From contig NZ_CP013244.1 in assembly GCF_001679665.1 (NCBI RefSeq), forward strand, positions 372,001 through 436,000: DNA of 64,000 bases, in the 5' to 3' direction. The stretch comes from Candidatus Viadribacter manganicus. Lineage in GTDB: Bacteria > Pseudomonadota > Alphaproteobacteria > Caulobacterales > Aquidulcibacteraceae. The position numbers were made by a program, and so were the translations under genes. This document shows, one piece after another, positions 9,202 to 17,852 of the stretch (positions are counted from its first letter, which is position 1; every line of letters begins with the position of its first letter). The notes beneath the pieces were generated by a model that saw nothing but the letters and a program-made list of their open reading frames with translations, searched no databases and was not told where the DNA came from.

Positions 9202-10209
9202 ATGAAGCCGCTCGCCGTTTCGATGGGCGATCCCGCGGGGATCGGCCTCGAACTCGCCGCGCGCGTCTGGGCGGAGCGCCAAGGCGCCCCGCCCTTTTTC
9301 TTTGTCGGCGATCCAGATGCGCTATCGCGCGCGAGCGCGCGCCTTGGGCTGGCGGCGCCGAAGTTCCATGTGATCTCCGATCCGGCAAAGCTCGGCGCAG
9401 ACGCCGGTACGTTCAATGTGCTGCACGTGCCGCTGGCGATGGAAGAAACACCGGGCGAGCCCGATCCGGTCAATGCTGACGCCACCATCGGCGCGATTGA
9501 ACAAGCGACTGCAGCGGCGCGCGCTGGTCACGCGTGCGGCGTGGTCACACTGCCAATCGCAAAATCGGTGCTGCACACCGCTGACTTCGGCTTTCCGGGC
9601 CATACCGAATTCATCGCTCACCTCACCAAGGATGATGCCTGGCCGCAGGCGCGCGGACCGGTGATGATGCTCGCTGGGCCGACGCTGAAAGTAGCGCTTG
9701 CAACCATCCACACGCCGCTCGCGCAAGTACCAGCCTCGCTCACACGCGCACGCGTCATCGACGTCGGGCGCATCGTCGGCGAAGCGTTGAGGCGCGACTT
9801 CGGCATCGTTGCGCCGCGCATTGGCGTCTGTGGGCTCAATCCGCATGCGGGCGAAGACGGACACATCGGTCGCGAAGAGATCGACATCATTAATCCCGCC
9901 ATCGCCTCCCTGCGCGCCGAGGGCTGGGCCATCGCCGACGCGAAATCGGCTGACGCACTCTTTCATGATGCAGCACGCGCAACCTACGATGCGGTGATCG
10001 CGCTCTATCACGATCAGGGTCTCATCCCGATCAAGACGTTGCACTTCTGGGACGCCGTGAACGTCACGCTCGGTTTGCCGATCGTCCGCACATCGCCCGA
10101 TCACGGCACCGGCTTCGACATCGCGGGCCAAGGCAAGGCGCGCGCCGACAGCTTCCGCGCGGCGCTGGCGATGGCATGGTCGATGGCTGAACAACGCGCC
10201 CGCGCATGA
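9202..10209 (+). CDS. pdxA: 4-hydroxythreonine-4-phosphate dehydrogenase
   Basis: A 335-residue NAD-dependent, divalent-metal enzyme of pyridoxal-phosphate synthesis (DXP-dependent route); its product condenses with deoxyxylulose phosphate via PdxJ. Family motifs are present: SMGDPAGIG at the N-terminus, GHTEFIAHLT, NPHAGEDGHIG and YHDQGLIPIKTL, which supply metal-binding histidines and substrate contacts. The start at 9202, 4 nt after the surA stop, fits the family; longer in-frame starts would run through surA. The stop overlaps rsmA by 4 nt. The surA-pdxA-rsmA order is widely conserved in Proteobacteria. Confidence 0.95.
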   Translation: MKPLAVSMGDPAGIGLELAARVWAERQGAPPFFFVGDPDALSRASARLGLAAPKFHVISDPAKLGADAGTFNVLHVPLAMEETPGEPDPVNADATIGAIEQATAAARAGHACGVVTLPIAKSVLHTADFGFPGHTEFIAHLTKDDAWPQARGPVMMLAGPTLKVALATIHTPLAQVPASLTRARVIDVGRIVGEALRRDFGIVAPRIGVCGLNPHAGEDGHIGREEIDIINPAIASLRAEGWAIADAKSADALFHDAARATYDAVIALYHDQGLIPIKTLHFWDAVNVTLGLPIVRTSPDHGTGFDIAGQGKARADSFRAALAMAWSMAEQRARA

Positions 10210-11039
10210 ACGCCGACGAACTCCCGACGCTTCGCGATGAACTTGAGGCGCATGGCCTATGGGCCAACAAAGGTTTGGGTCAGCACTTCCTGCTCGATCT
10301 CAACATCACCCGCCGCATTGCGCGCAGCGCCGGGGCGATCGCGGGCAAACCAGTCCTCGAAATTGGCCCCGGCCCCGGCGGGCTAACGCGCGCTTTGCTC
10401 GAAGCAGGCGCTGATCCGCTCATCGTCATTGAAAAGGATCCGCGCTTTGTGCCGATGCTCGAGCCGCTGAGCGAATGGAGCGGCGGCAAACTGCAGATCG
10501 TGCAAGGCGATGCGCTTCAGGTCGACGAAGCCGCGTTGGTTGATGGCCAGCGCGCCTCGGTTGTGTCGAACCTGCCGTACAATGTTGGCACCCCGCTGCT
10601 GGTGAAGTGGCTGAAGGCTGGGCCGTGGCGCGGAGACATGACGCTGATGTTCCAGAAGGAAGTCGCGCAACGCATCGTCGCCAAGCCCGGTAGCGATGCC
10701 TACGGGCGTCTCGCGGTTCTCGCGCAGGCGCGCTGCGAGGCGCGGCTTGAGTTTACGGTGCCGGCGCGCGCGTTCACGCCGCCGCCGAAGATCGCCTCGG
10801 CCATCGTGCGCTTGACGGATCGCGCCGACCCCTACCCGCACCTTGATGCGTTGGAGCGCATTACTGCTGCAGCATTCGGTCAGCGCCGGAAGATGCTGCG
10901 CGCTGCTTTACGCTCGCTGTTGCCGGAGCCTGAACCGCTCTTGCACGCGGCGGATATTGCCCCAACCGCGCGCGCCGAGGAGATCGATCAAGCAGGCTTT
11001 CGGCGCTTGGCCGATGCATGGCTTACGGCGAAGGCGTAA
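10206..11039 (+). CDS. rsmA: 16S rRNA (adenine(1518)-N6/adenine(1519)-N6)-dimethyltransferase
   Basis: A 277-residue SAM-dependent methyltransferase (KsgA) that dimethylates two adjacent adenosines in the 3' terminal helix of 16S rRNA late in 30S assembly. The SAM motif LEIGPGPGG is at 51-59 and the catalytic NLPYNVGTP at 122-130; the N-terminal GLGQHFL is also typical. Coupled to pdxA by an ATGA overlap. The 3' end overlaps the convergent YceI-like gene by 17 nt. Confidence 0.96.
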   Translation: MNADELPTLRDELEAHGLWANKGLGQHFLLDLNITRRIARSAGAIAGKPVLEIGPGPGGLTRALLEAGADPLIVIEKDPRFVPMLEPLSEWSGGKLQIVQGDALQVDEAALVDGQRASVVSNLPYNVGTPLLVKWLKAGPWRGDMTLMFQKEVAQRIVAKPGSDAYGRLAVLAQARCEARLEFTVPARAFTPPPKIASAIVRLTDRADPYPHLDALERITAAAFGQRRKMLRAALRSLLPEPEPLLHAADIAPTARAEEIDQAGFRRLADAWLTAKA

Positions 11040-11694
11040 CGGGCGGCGCGCTCCAGGCCGGACCGCTGAACTCGGTCTCGATGATAACCTCAACTGCGTC
11101 GCTGACGCCCAAGTTCGTGCCCTCGGGCGGGATGCCGTAGGCCATGCCGAAATCGGAGCGATTGAACGTGCCGTGCGCGGAAAGGCCAATCCGCGCGTTC
11201 GGATCGAGCTGCATGCCAGCGTAACCGCCATTGAAGCGCGCCTCCAGCGTCACCGGATGGGTTATCCCATGCAAGGTGAGCTCGCCCGTGATCTGCGCCG
11301 TGTTGGCGCCGGTGCGTTCGATGCTGGTGGAGCGGAAGTTGATCTCCCCAAACGCGGCGGCGTTCAGAAATTCAGCGCCACGCATCACGTCGATGAAGCC
11401 GGCCGGCGGATTGTCGCTCGCGATCGAACGCGGATCGATTGTGACGTTGATGCTGGAATTTTCCGGCGACGTCACATCGAGGTTGAGGTCTGCATCCCAT
11501 GTCTCGAACCGCGCAGTGAACTGCGAATAGCCCATGTGGCTGAGCCGCACGATGAGGCTCGAATGCGCCTTGTCCAAGCTGTAAGCGCCAGATGGCGCCG
11601 TGTGCTCCACGGCGGGTTCCGGCGCCTCCGGAGGCGCCGTCGGCGCGCCGCACGCGGTGAGGACCAGAGCTAGAACGAAAAGTGAGTGACGCAT
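11023..11694 (-). CDS. YceI-family lipoprotein
   Basis: A 223-residue protein with a signal peptide ending in the lipobox LTAC, a Pro/Glu-rich linker, then a YceI-like domain beginning YSLDKAHSSLIVRLSHMGYS. This is the lipocalin-like fold that binds polyprenoid chains in studied members. The typical features are visible: the F..FETWDADL segment, a FLNAAAFGEI region and GELTLHGITHPVTL. I chose the ATG at 11694 because it directly precedes the signal peptide. Probably a lipid-anchored periplasmic binder of an isoprenoid or similar hydrophobic molecule. It converges on rsmA with a 17-nt overlap. Confidence 0.85.
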   Translation of the reverse strand: MRHSLFVLALVLTACGAPTAPPEAPEPAVEHTAPSGAYSLDKAHSSLIVRLSHMGYSQFTARFETWDADLNLDVTSPENSSINVTIDPRSIASDNPPAGFIDVMRGAEFLNAAAFGEINFRSTSIERTGANTAQITGELTLHGITHPVTLEARFNGGYAGMQLDPNARIGLSAHGTFNRSDFGMAYGIPPEGTNLGVSDAVEVIIETEFSGPAWSAPPVTPSP

Positions 11695-11807
11695 AATTAT
11701 GCTCCTGTCCCACAAGGACGTAGCGCCCGGCGCACGACCGACATCTGCCCGCAAGAAAACGTAGCGCTCATCCCGATGGCGTCGAGCATGGGAATGTTGC
11801 GCGCACG

Positions 11808-12659
11808 TCAGAGCATGTCCGCGAATGCGTGCGCGAAGGCGTGGGCGTCGCCGGGCCAGCGTGCCGAAACGTAGGCGCCGTCACGCACGACGAAGCCTGA
11901 GCTAAGATCCGCGTCGCTATCGCGCACAGTGCCGGAGGTGCGGGGCTTAATGTGCGGATCGTCAGTCGGGACGTCCTGGAAATCGTCGGGTTTCGCGAGC
12001 GCCCGCGTAACCTCCTGCTCGACCGACATAAAGCCGGCGGTTTTGCCCGGCGGGTCGCGATAGGTGCGATAATAGTGCCGATCCCAGAACCGCGTGACAC
12101 CAGCAATGGCTTGGGCGGCGCCTTCAAGCTTCCAGGTCAGCGCCGTTGTCTTTCGCCCATACAGAACCGAGCGATTTGTATGGGGATCGACGCTCCGGGC
12201 CAACACCACGACGCCATGACAAATTGCACCGACGGGCATGTTTTGTGCGAACGCCTCAACGGCGATTTCCTGCAGAACCGGGCTCTCCAAATACTCGCGC
12301 ATGCCGCGTGCGCGATGGCCACCGGGAAACAACACAGCATCAAACTGAACGGCGTCCAACGCTTCCCACTTCAGTGGCGATTGAAACGCTTCGCTCTGTC
12401 GCATCGCAGCGTACGCTGCGCGCGCATCAGCGTTGGCGCGCAGCACGCCCCCGACCAAGATCAGCTTCCGCAGCAAAGGCAGAAAGCCCCAAACGTCGAG
12501 CCCCTCGCCCGTCAGCATGAGCTCATCCGCGGCGCCAGCGGCGCCATCGGGCGTTGCGAACACAACTTCATGACCGCGCGCCGTCAGGACATGCCACGGT
12601 ATGGCCGTTTCGGTAGGATCGAAATCACAACGCGGAATGGGCATCAGAACGCGCGCCAT
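11808..12659 (-). CDS. DJ-1/PfpI-family protein (type 1 glutamine amidotransferase-like)
   Basis: A 283-residue cytosolic protein of the DJ-1/PfpI superfamily. It starts with the usual Rossmann-like strand MARVLMPIPRCDFDPTE, has FPGGHRARGMREYL around the oxyanion region and a nucleophile-elbow cysteine in GAICHGVVVLAR. The C-terminal third carries a longer insert (TRFWDRHYYRTY) seen in the larger members of the family. Members act as glyoxalases, deglycases or stress proteins; I cannot choose between these. It is 3 nt downstream of the frameshifted membrane gene. Confidence 0.8.
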   Translation of the reverse strand: MARVLMPIPRCDFDPTETAIPWHVLTARGHEVVFATPDGAAGAADELMLTGEGLDVWGFLPLLRKLILVGGVLRANADARAAYAAMRQSEAFQSPLKWEALDAVQFDAVLFPGGHRARGMREYLESPVLQEIAVEAFAQNMPVGAICHGVVVLARSVDPHTNRSVLYGRKTTALTWKLEGAAQAIAGVTRFWDRHYYRTYRDPPGKTAGFMSVEQEVTRALAKPDDFQDVPTDDPHIKPRTSGTVRDSDADLSSGFVVRDGAYVSARWPGDAHAFAHAFADML

Positions 12660-12662
12660 CGG

Positions 12663-13128
12663 TCACATCATGCCCAGGAACAGCACAGCGTACTTGATCA
12701 ACAAAATCCAAATAGCCGCGACCGCGCCAAACTGGACCCAACGAGTGGGCCAGATCCAGGCCGCGACGATGGGTATGTAAAAAATCACGGCCTCTAGCGA
12801 GACCAACGACTGAAACTGCGCAACGGTCATGTTGATGAGGAAGCCAACGACGAGATAGCTCGCGGCAAGCGGCAGGAATTTGCGCCGGTTCTCGTAGTGA
12901 TAGGCGCGCAGATCGACATCATCGAGCTTGCCCTCCGGCGCCACCACCCACGCGAAAAGATAAATCGCAATCGCAGCAGCTAGCCACAGTAAGATGTAGC
13001 CGAGCGACCAAACCGGCGTGGTTGAGGCCCTTGGCGACCAACATCCGGGCCATGCCGGTCAGCACATGCGCGAGCGCTAACGACACTACCAAGGACAGCA
13101 GGACGCTAACGAACTCGAACGTCGTCAT
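12663..13128 (-). pseudogene. small membrane protein gene interrupted by a frameshift
   Basis: Two overlapping reading frames appear to be one gene. The first begins MTTFEFVSVLLSLVVSLALA at 13128 and reads well to about position 13020, then turns into cysteine- and glycine-rich nonsense and stops at 12919. Shifting by one base near 13013-13030 restores a hydrophobic helix (VWSLGYILLWLAAAIAIYLF) that runs directly into the second frame, VAPEGKLDDVDLRAYHYENR, two more helices and a stop at 12663. The joined product would be about 152 residues with four membrane segments. I do not recognise the function. Either a real mutation or a single-base sequencing error. Confidence 0.7.
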
Positions 13129-13134
13129 GTTGGG

Positions 13135-13773
13135 TCAGATGCCCTTCCTCAACCGCTCGACGTGCAGCTGCAGCCACATCTGACGGTGGCGCTTCAAGCG
13201 CTCAGCAGCCAGTATTTGCTTGATCTGCGCCAAAGTCTGCTCAAGCAGTGCGTTGACCAGCACGTAGTCGTATTCTTCCCAGTGCGAGATCTCATCGAGT
13301 GAGCGCGCCATCCGCTTGTTGATGACCTCTTCGGTATCTTCCGCGCGCGTGTGCAGGCGCCGTTCAAGTTCGGCCATCGACGGCGGCAAGATGAAGATGC
13401 CGACGACATCCTCCGGTGCGGCGGCGCGGAGTGCGCGAGCACCCTGCCAGTCCACGTCGAACAGAACGTCACGCCCTTGGATCAGCAACGCTTCGACCGG
13501 CGCGCGTGGCGTGCCGTAATGATTGCCGAACACCATGGCGTGCTCGAGAAATTCGCCGCGATCGGCCATTTGCTCGAACTCTTCGCGCTCCATGAACTTG
13601 TATTCGCGTCCGTCGATTTCGTTTCCGCGCCGCGCCCGCGTCGTCGCCGACACCGAGAGCGCCATGTTGGAATCGTCCTCGATCAGCTTGCGCGCCAAAG
13701 TCGATTTACCGGCGCCGGAAGGGCTCGACAGAGCAAACATGAGGCCGCGCCGCGCGACATGCTCATTCAACAT
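13135..13773 (-). CDS. gmk: guanylate kinase
   Basis: A 212-residue cytosolic enzyme that phosphorylates GMP to GDP with ATP. The P-loop SSPSGAGKST is at residues 16-25, and the GMP-binding region (SATTRARRGNEIDGREY, about 42-58, with conserved Arg, Glu and Tyr) and lid follow. Length is normal for the family. It overlaps the 3' end of the YicC-family gene by 11 nt; the yicC-gmk pair is a long-standing bacterial neighbourhood. A start at Met12 is possible but would leave little before the P-loop. Confidence 0.95.
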   Translation of the reverse strand: MLNEHVARRGLMFALSSPSGAGKSTLARKLIEDDSNMALSVSATTRARRGNEIDGREYKFMEREEFEQMADRGEFLEHAMVFGNHYGTPRAPVEALLIQGRDVLFDVDWQGARALRAAAPEDVVGIFILPPSMAELERRLHTRAEDTEEVINKRMARSLDEISHWEEYDYVLVNALLEQTLAQIKQILAAERLKRHRQMWLQLHVERLRKGI

Positions 13774-14647
13774 TGGCGGCTTGCTCCTTGATCTGATCGA
13801 CCACGGTTTTGAGATCGAGCCCGATGCGCGTCAGCTCCAAATCGGAAGACTTGGAGCACAGCGTATTGGCCTCACGCGTCAGTTCCTGGCTCAAGAAATC
13901 GAGCCTGCGGCCCGCGGGCTCCGGTTTGGTGATGAGGCTCCGCAGCTCGGCCGCATGCGCGCTCAGCCGTTCCAGCTCTTCTTGCACGTCAGCGCGCGTT
14001 GCCGCGATCGCCGCTTCTTGCGCCAAACGCTGGGGATCAATCTTCAATTCGGGCGCCAACGATTCCAGCCGCTGGCGGATCCGCTCGAGCGCTGCCGTCG
14101 GCGCGGCGGCGGCGCAAGTGCGTGCGGCGCCAATCCCAGTATCGAGTTTATCAGCTGCTTCAGAGAAGATCGCAGCAAGCGAGCGTCCTTCGGCCTGACG
14201 CGCCTGCGCCAAGCCATCAAGCGCAGCTTCAAAGCCCGCTATGAGAGCCGCCTCTAATGCCGCGCGCTCCTCATCCGCCTGCACCGCCCCCTCTTCGCTC
14301 TGCACGACGCCGCGCACAGCCAGGATGCCGTCCCAGCGAGGCTTTGCGGCGCGGCCTTTGAACTGTTCGCCCGCGGCGATGAGACGTTCGGCCAGCGCGA
14401 GATCGATCTTCATTGGCGGCGCGGCAGCTGGGTCCCGCGCCAGCGACAGCGACGCTTGGATAGATCCGCGCTTGAACTTCGCGTTGGTCGCCGCCCGCGC
14501 AACCGGCTCGATCGCGTCGAACCCCGGCGGCGTGCGCAGCTTCAGATCGAGCCCGCGGCCGTTGACGCTCTTCAGCTCCCAGATCCAGCGCTGGCCGACA
14601 TGGTCGCCCTCCGTCCGCGCAAAACCTGTCATTCCAGAAATGGTCAT
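13763..14647 (-). CDS. YicC/YloC-family endoribonuclease
   Basis: A 294-residue protein with the family N-terminus MTISGMTGFAR and the C-terminal block RLDFLSQELTREANTLCSKSSDLELT, both hallmark regions of YicC-like proteins. Characterised relatives are RNA-cleaving enzymes linked to sRNA and mRNA turnover. The protein lies directly upstream of gmk and overlaps it by 11 nt, so the two are likely co-transcribed. Nothing unusual in length. Confidence 0.9.
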   Translation of the reverse strand: MTISGMTGFARTEGDHVGQRWIWELKSVNGRGLDLKLRTPPGFDAIEPVARAATNAKFKRGSIQASLSLARDPAAAPPMKIDLALAERLIAAGEQFKGRAAKPRWDGILAVRGVVQSEEGAVQADEERAALEAALIAGFEAALDGLAQARQAEGRSLAAIFSEAADKLDTGIGAARTCAAAAPTAALERIRQRLESLAPELKIDPQRLAQEAAIAATRADVQEELERLSAHAAELRSLITKPEPAGRRLDFLSQELTREANTLCSKSSDLELTRIGLDLKTVVDQIKEQAANVE

Positions 14648-14741
14648 GGGCTCTTTTCGCGTATTTGTGCGCCAAGTGTCACGCGGGCTTTATGCGACTC
14701 GCGGACAAGGGGGGCAGTTTTAGCACGCGGAGTTGCCAAAA

Positions 14742-15068
14742 ATGACGCTCGCGACCGCAAGTGAAACAAACTCGCGCGCCCCCGCCCGCCTGGCGCGCGC
14801 CGCAAATCTCACACTTGGAATCGAGACGCTGACACTGGCCGCGACCATTGCGCTGTGCTGCGCTTTCTTCACTGCGGGCGGCTTGGAAGTCCTTCTCATC
14901 GGCGCTGGCGGCGCACTATTCGGCGCTCAAAACGCAGATCGCGACCGGCGGCTGGAGAGCTTTTTCTCCGGCGCTTTTGCTGGATTGTTTGTCGGGGCGT
15001 TCTTTGCGGCTTTCTTTCACGATGGGTTGGCCTTCGCCATGAAGACGCTTGCGCTGACTATCTCTTAG
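14742..15068 (+). CDS. small hydrophobic protein of unknown function
   Basis: A 108-residue predicted membrane protein: a basic, Ala-rich N-terminus, then hydrophobic stretches about 30-65 (TLAATIALCCAFFTAGG and VLLIGAGGALFG), an Asp/Arg-rich turn (ADRDRRLE), and a Gly/Phe-rich helix about 75-100. I do not recognise a family. Support for it being real is that it fills the gap between two minus-strand genes and is followed 30 nt later by a good intrinsic terminator in its own orientation. Confidence 0.6.
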   Translation: MTLATASETNSRAPARLARAANLTLGIETLTLAATIALCCAFFTAGGLEVLLIGAGGALFGAQNADRDRRLESFFSGAFAGLFVGAFFAAFFHDGLAFAMKTLALTIS

Positions 15069-15097
15069 CCCTGGCCGGAACCAATCGCGCCCAACTC

Positions 15098-15121
15098 ACG
15101 CCCCCTACGGGAGGCGTTTTT
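15098..15121 (+). terminator. intrinsic terminator with UACG tetraloop
   Basis: Stem ACGCCCCC / GGAGGCGT with one mismatch, capped by TACG closed by a C-G pair (a very stable UNCG-type loop), followed by TTTTT. It faces the plus strand and ends the small membrane protein gene. Confidence 0.75.
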
Positions 15122-15122
15122 G

Positions 15123-16187
15123 TTACCGGCCGGCACGCTCGGCCGCGAGGCGCTGCGCCTCGATTTCGCGCCAGCGCACAACGTTTGCTTGGTGCTCAGC
15201 CAGCGTCGATGCGAAGACGTGTCCGCCGGTGCCGTCGGCCACGAAGAAGAGCGCATTCGATTCCGCCGGGTGCGCCGCCGCTTCGAGTGCAGCACGACCG
15301 GGATTGGCGATTGGCGTCGGCGGCAAGCCGTCGATCCGATAGGTGTTATACCCGGTGTTCATATCGATTTCGCTTTGGCGAATGGTGCGGCGATTACCTT
15401 GCGCATCCACCAGACGGCCGTCACGGCAACGATCGGGATGGCGCAAGCAGACGCCGTAAATGATGGTCGGATCCGTCTCCAGCCGCATCGGGCGGCGAAG
15501 ACGATTGACGAACACCGCCGCAACCAGAGGCCGCTCGGATGCGATGCCTGTTTCGCGCTCAACGATTGCGGCCAGATTGACGAGGTCTTTCGGCGTCGCA
15601 AGCGGCAGGTTCGGCGCCCGGCCCGCCCAAATTTCTGTCACAGCTTGATCGTGCGCCTCACGCATTTGCTGGAGCAGCGCCGCACGGGTCATGCCGCGCG
15701 CCACGTGATACGTGTCCGGCAGAATTGAGCCTTCGGGCGGCGCCTCGGGCATATCGCCAACGAGCACGTCGCTCTCTTCGATAATGCGCATGACTGCAGC
15801 GATGGTGATGCCTTCGGGGAAGGTGATTGCGTGCTGGAGCGCATCACCGCTCGTCATCAGCTGCACAATCTGTTGTGTCGAGGCGTTGGCGGGGATCTCG
15901 TACTCGCCTGCCTGCAGCGTCGCGCCGCCTTGAAGGCGCGTGGCGATGCGGAAGATCAGCGCATCGCTGATGAAACCTTCAGCTTCGAGCTTCTCAGCGA
16001 TGCCCGCACCTGACGCGCCGCGCTCAACAACGAACGTGCGAGCTTCAGCAAACGGACCAGGTCGCGCGATCGCGCTTGTGAAATAGAAAAATGCGAACAG
16101 TGCAGCGGCACCAGCGAGCACCGCGATCCAGAACAGGAAAGAGAAAAGTCCGCCGCCGCTTGACCGGCGCGCCGCTGCTCTAGCCAT
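15123..16187 (-). CDS. mltG: endolytic transglycosylase MltG
   Basis: A 354-residue inner-membrane lytic transglycosylase that cuts nascent glycan strands and so sets their length. A basic N-terminus precedes one membrane helix (about 14-38); a LysM-like region follows, then the YceG catalytic domain with LAAIVERETG, where Glu210 aligns with the catalytic Glu of E. coli MltG, and ETDPTIIYG and YNTYRIDGLPPTPI later. It starts within the fabF stop codon (TGATG), so cell-wall and fatty-acid genes are coupled here, as in many Proteobacteria. Confidence 0.94.
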   Translation of the reverse strand: MARAAARRSSGGGLFSFLFWIAVLAGAAALFAFFYFTSAIARPGPFAEARTFVVERGASGAGIAEKLEAEGFISDALIFRIATRLQGGATLQAGEYEIPANASTQQIVQLMTSGDALQHAITFPEGITIAAVMRIIEESDVLVGDMPEAPPEGSILPDTYHVARGMTRAALLQQMREAHDQAVTEIWAGRAPNLPLATPKDLVNLAAIVERETGIASERPLVAAVFVNRLRRPMRLETDPTIIYGVCLRHPDRCRDGRLVDAQGNRRTIRQSEIDMNTGYNTYRIDGLPPTPIANPGRAALEAAAHPAESNALFFVADGTGGHVFASTLAEHQANVVRWREIEAQRLAAERAGR

Positions 16188-17467
16188 CAGTCCACCGCGG
16201 TAAGGATCACAGCGGCATTCGTGCCGCCGAACCCGAACGAATTCGACATCGCTGCCTTCACCGCCTTTTTCTTGGCGGTGTTGGGCGTCAAATCTATGGC
16301 GGTCTCAACCGACGGATTTTCAAGATTTAATGTCGGCGGGATCATGCCGTCGCGGATCGCGAGCGCACAGAAAATCGCCTCAACGGCGCCCGCCGCGCCG
16401 AGCAAATGCCCGATCGCGGATTTGGTCGATGAAACCGAAAGCTCCGCCGCCGAATTGCCGAACAGGCGCTCAATCGCCTTCAGTTCGATCTCATCACCAA
16501 GCGGCGTCGAGGTGCCGTGGGTGTTGAGATAGTCGATCTCGCCGGGGGTCATGCCGGCATTCTTCAGCGCAGCAGACATCGCGCGAAAGCCGCCGTCGCC
16601 ATCATCAGCTGGCGCCGTGATGTGATAGGCGTCGCCTGACAGGCCATAGCCCTTCACTTCGGCGTAAATCTTCGCACCACGCGCCTTGGCGTGCTCGTAC
16701 TCTTCAAGAATAACGCAGCCTGCGCCTTCGCCCATGACGAAGCCGTCGCGGTCCTTATCGTATGGACGCGAGGCCTTCTCCGGCGTGTCATTGTAGCCGG
16801 TCGACATCGCGCGCAGAGCGCAAAAGCCGGCCATAGCCAGACGACCGACCGTCGCCTCAGCGCCGCCGGCGAGCATCACGTCAGCATCGCCGTATTGGAT
16901 GAGGCGCGAGGCATCGCCGATCGCGTGCGCGCCAGTTGCACAGGCGGTGACGACGGCGTGATTAGGACCACGGAAGCCATGGCGGATCGAAACTTGGCCC
17001 GACGCCAAGTTGATCAACGAGCTTGGAATGAAGAACGGCGAAATCTTACGCGGCCCATCACGCTCCAATTGGATCGCGGTGTTGCCGATGGCCTCGATGC
17101 CGCCGATCCCCGAACCGATCAAAACGCCGGTGCGGTTCTTGTCCTCGTCGCTTTCAGGCTTCCAGCCGCTATCGGCCACGGCTTCGTCGGCCGCTGCAAT
17201 CGCGTAGAGAATGAAATCTTCAATGCGGCGCTGTTCTTTGGCCGACATCACCTTGTCAGGATCGAAAGCGTGCGGATCATCCGCGCCGCCACCGCGTCCA
17301 TCGACGCGCGGCACAACGCAAGCGATCCGGCACGGAAGGTCTTCGACCTTCACGTGCTCGACCTTGTTTGCGCCAGATTTTCCCGCGAGCAGGCGCTCCC
17401 ACGTCGCTGGCGCATTCGCAGCCAGCGGCGTGATGAGACCAATGCCTGTGATGACGACGCGCCGCAT
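16187..17467 (-). CDS. fabF: beta-ketoacyl-ACP synthase II
   Basis: A 426-residue condensing enzyme of fatty-acid elongation that joins malonyl-ACP to acyl-ACP. The catalytic triad is visible: Cys176 in TACATGAHAIG, a His in NTHGTSTPLGD and a His in SAIGHLLGAAG. The C-terminal SFGFGGTNAAV is also typical. Located between acpP (16 nt upstream) and mltG, in the usual fabD-fabG-acpP-fabF-mltG direction. A 5-residue insert VDGRGGGADDPHAF near 55-68 is longer than in E. coli FabF but common in alphaproteobacteria. Confidence 0.96.
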   Translation of the reverse strand: MRRVVITGIGLITPLAANAPATWERLLAGKSGANKVEHVKVEDLPCRIACVVPRVDGRGGGADDPHAFDPDKVMSAKEQRRIEDFILYAIAAADEAVADSGWKPESDEDKNRTGVLIGSGIGGIEAIGNTAIQLERDGPRKISPFFIPSSLINLASGQVSIRHGFRGPNHAVVTACATGAHAIGDASRLIQYGDADVMLAGGAEATVGRLAMAGFCALRAMSTGYNDTPEKASRPYDKDRDGFVMGEGAGCVILEEYEHAKARGAKIYAEVKGYGLSGDAYHITAPADDGDGGFRAMSAALKNAGMTPGEIDYLNTHGTSTPLGDEIELKAIERLFGNSAAELSVSSTKSAIGHLLGAAGAVEAIFCALAIRDGMIPPTLNLENPSVETAIDLTPNTAKKKAVKAAMSNSFGFGGTNAAVILTAVD

Positions 17468-17482
17468 CAGCGCGACAGGGCC

Positions 17483-17719
17483 TTAGCCCTGCTTCTCCGA
17501 GATGAACTTCACGGCGTCGCCGACGGTCTGAATGTGCTCAGCCGCGTCGTCCGGAATTTCGATGCCGAACTCTTCTTCGAACGCCATGACCAGCTCGACG
17601 TTATCCAAGCTGTCCGCGCCCAGATCGTCGATGAAGGAGGCCTTGTCGGTCACCTTCTCCGGCGGGGCTTCGAGATGCTTGATCACGATCGCCTTAACGC
17701 GCTCAAAAACTTCCGACAT
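17483..17719 (-). CDS. acpP: acyl carrier protein
   Basis: A 78-residue acidic four-helix protein that carries acyl chains on a phosphopantetheine arm. The attachment serine is Ser37 in [14 protein letters not shown]. The start MSEVFERV fits the family; a longer in-frame start at 17818 would add 33 non-conserved residues. It lies between fabG and fabF, 16 nt before fabF, the standard arrangement. Confidence 0.97.
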   Translation of the reverse strand: MSEVFERVKAIVIKHLEAPPEKVTDKASFIDDLGADSLDNVELVMAFEEEFGIEIPDDAAEHIQTVGDAVKFISEKQG

Positions 17720-17852
17720 GCACGCCTCGCCAGTACTTAGAAATGGGCTGAAAAATTCGTCACGTCCCTCAAGGACGCTTGTGAGCGGCCTTTTGACCAC
17801 ACGCGGCCCCCGGTGCAAGCGTTTTTCACTGCCGGGGGTGCAGGGCGGCCCC

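Noticed and set aside
16691..17740. A 349-codon plus-strand frame
   Set aside because: Fully antisense to fabF and acpP, both with clear catalytic motifs. The frame is the usual GC-rich mirror.
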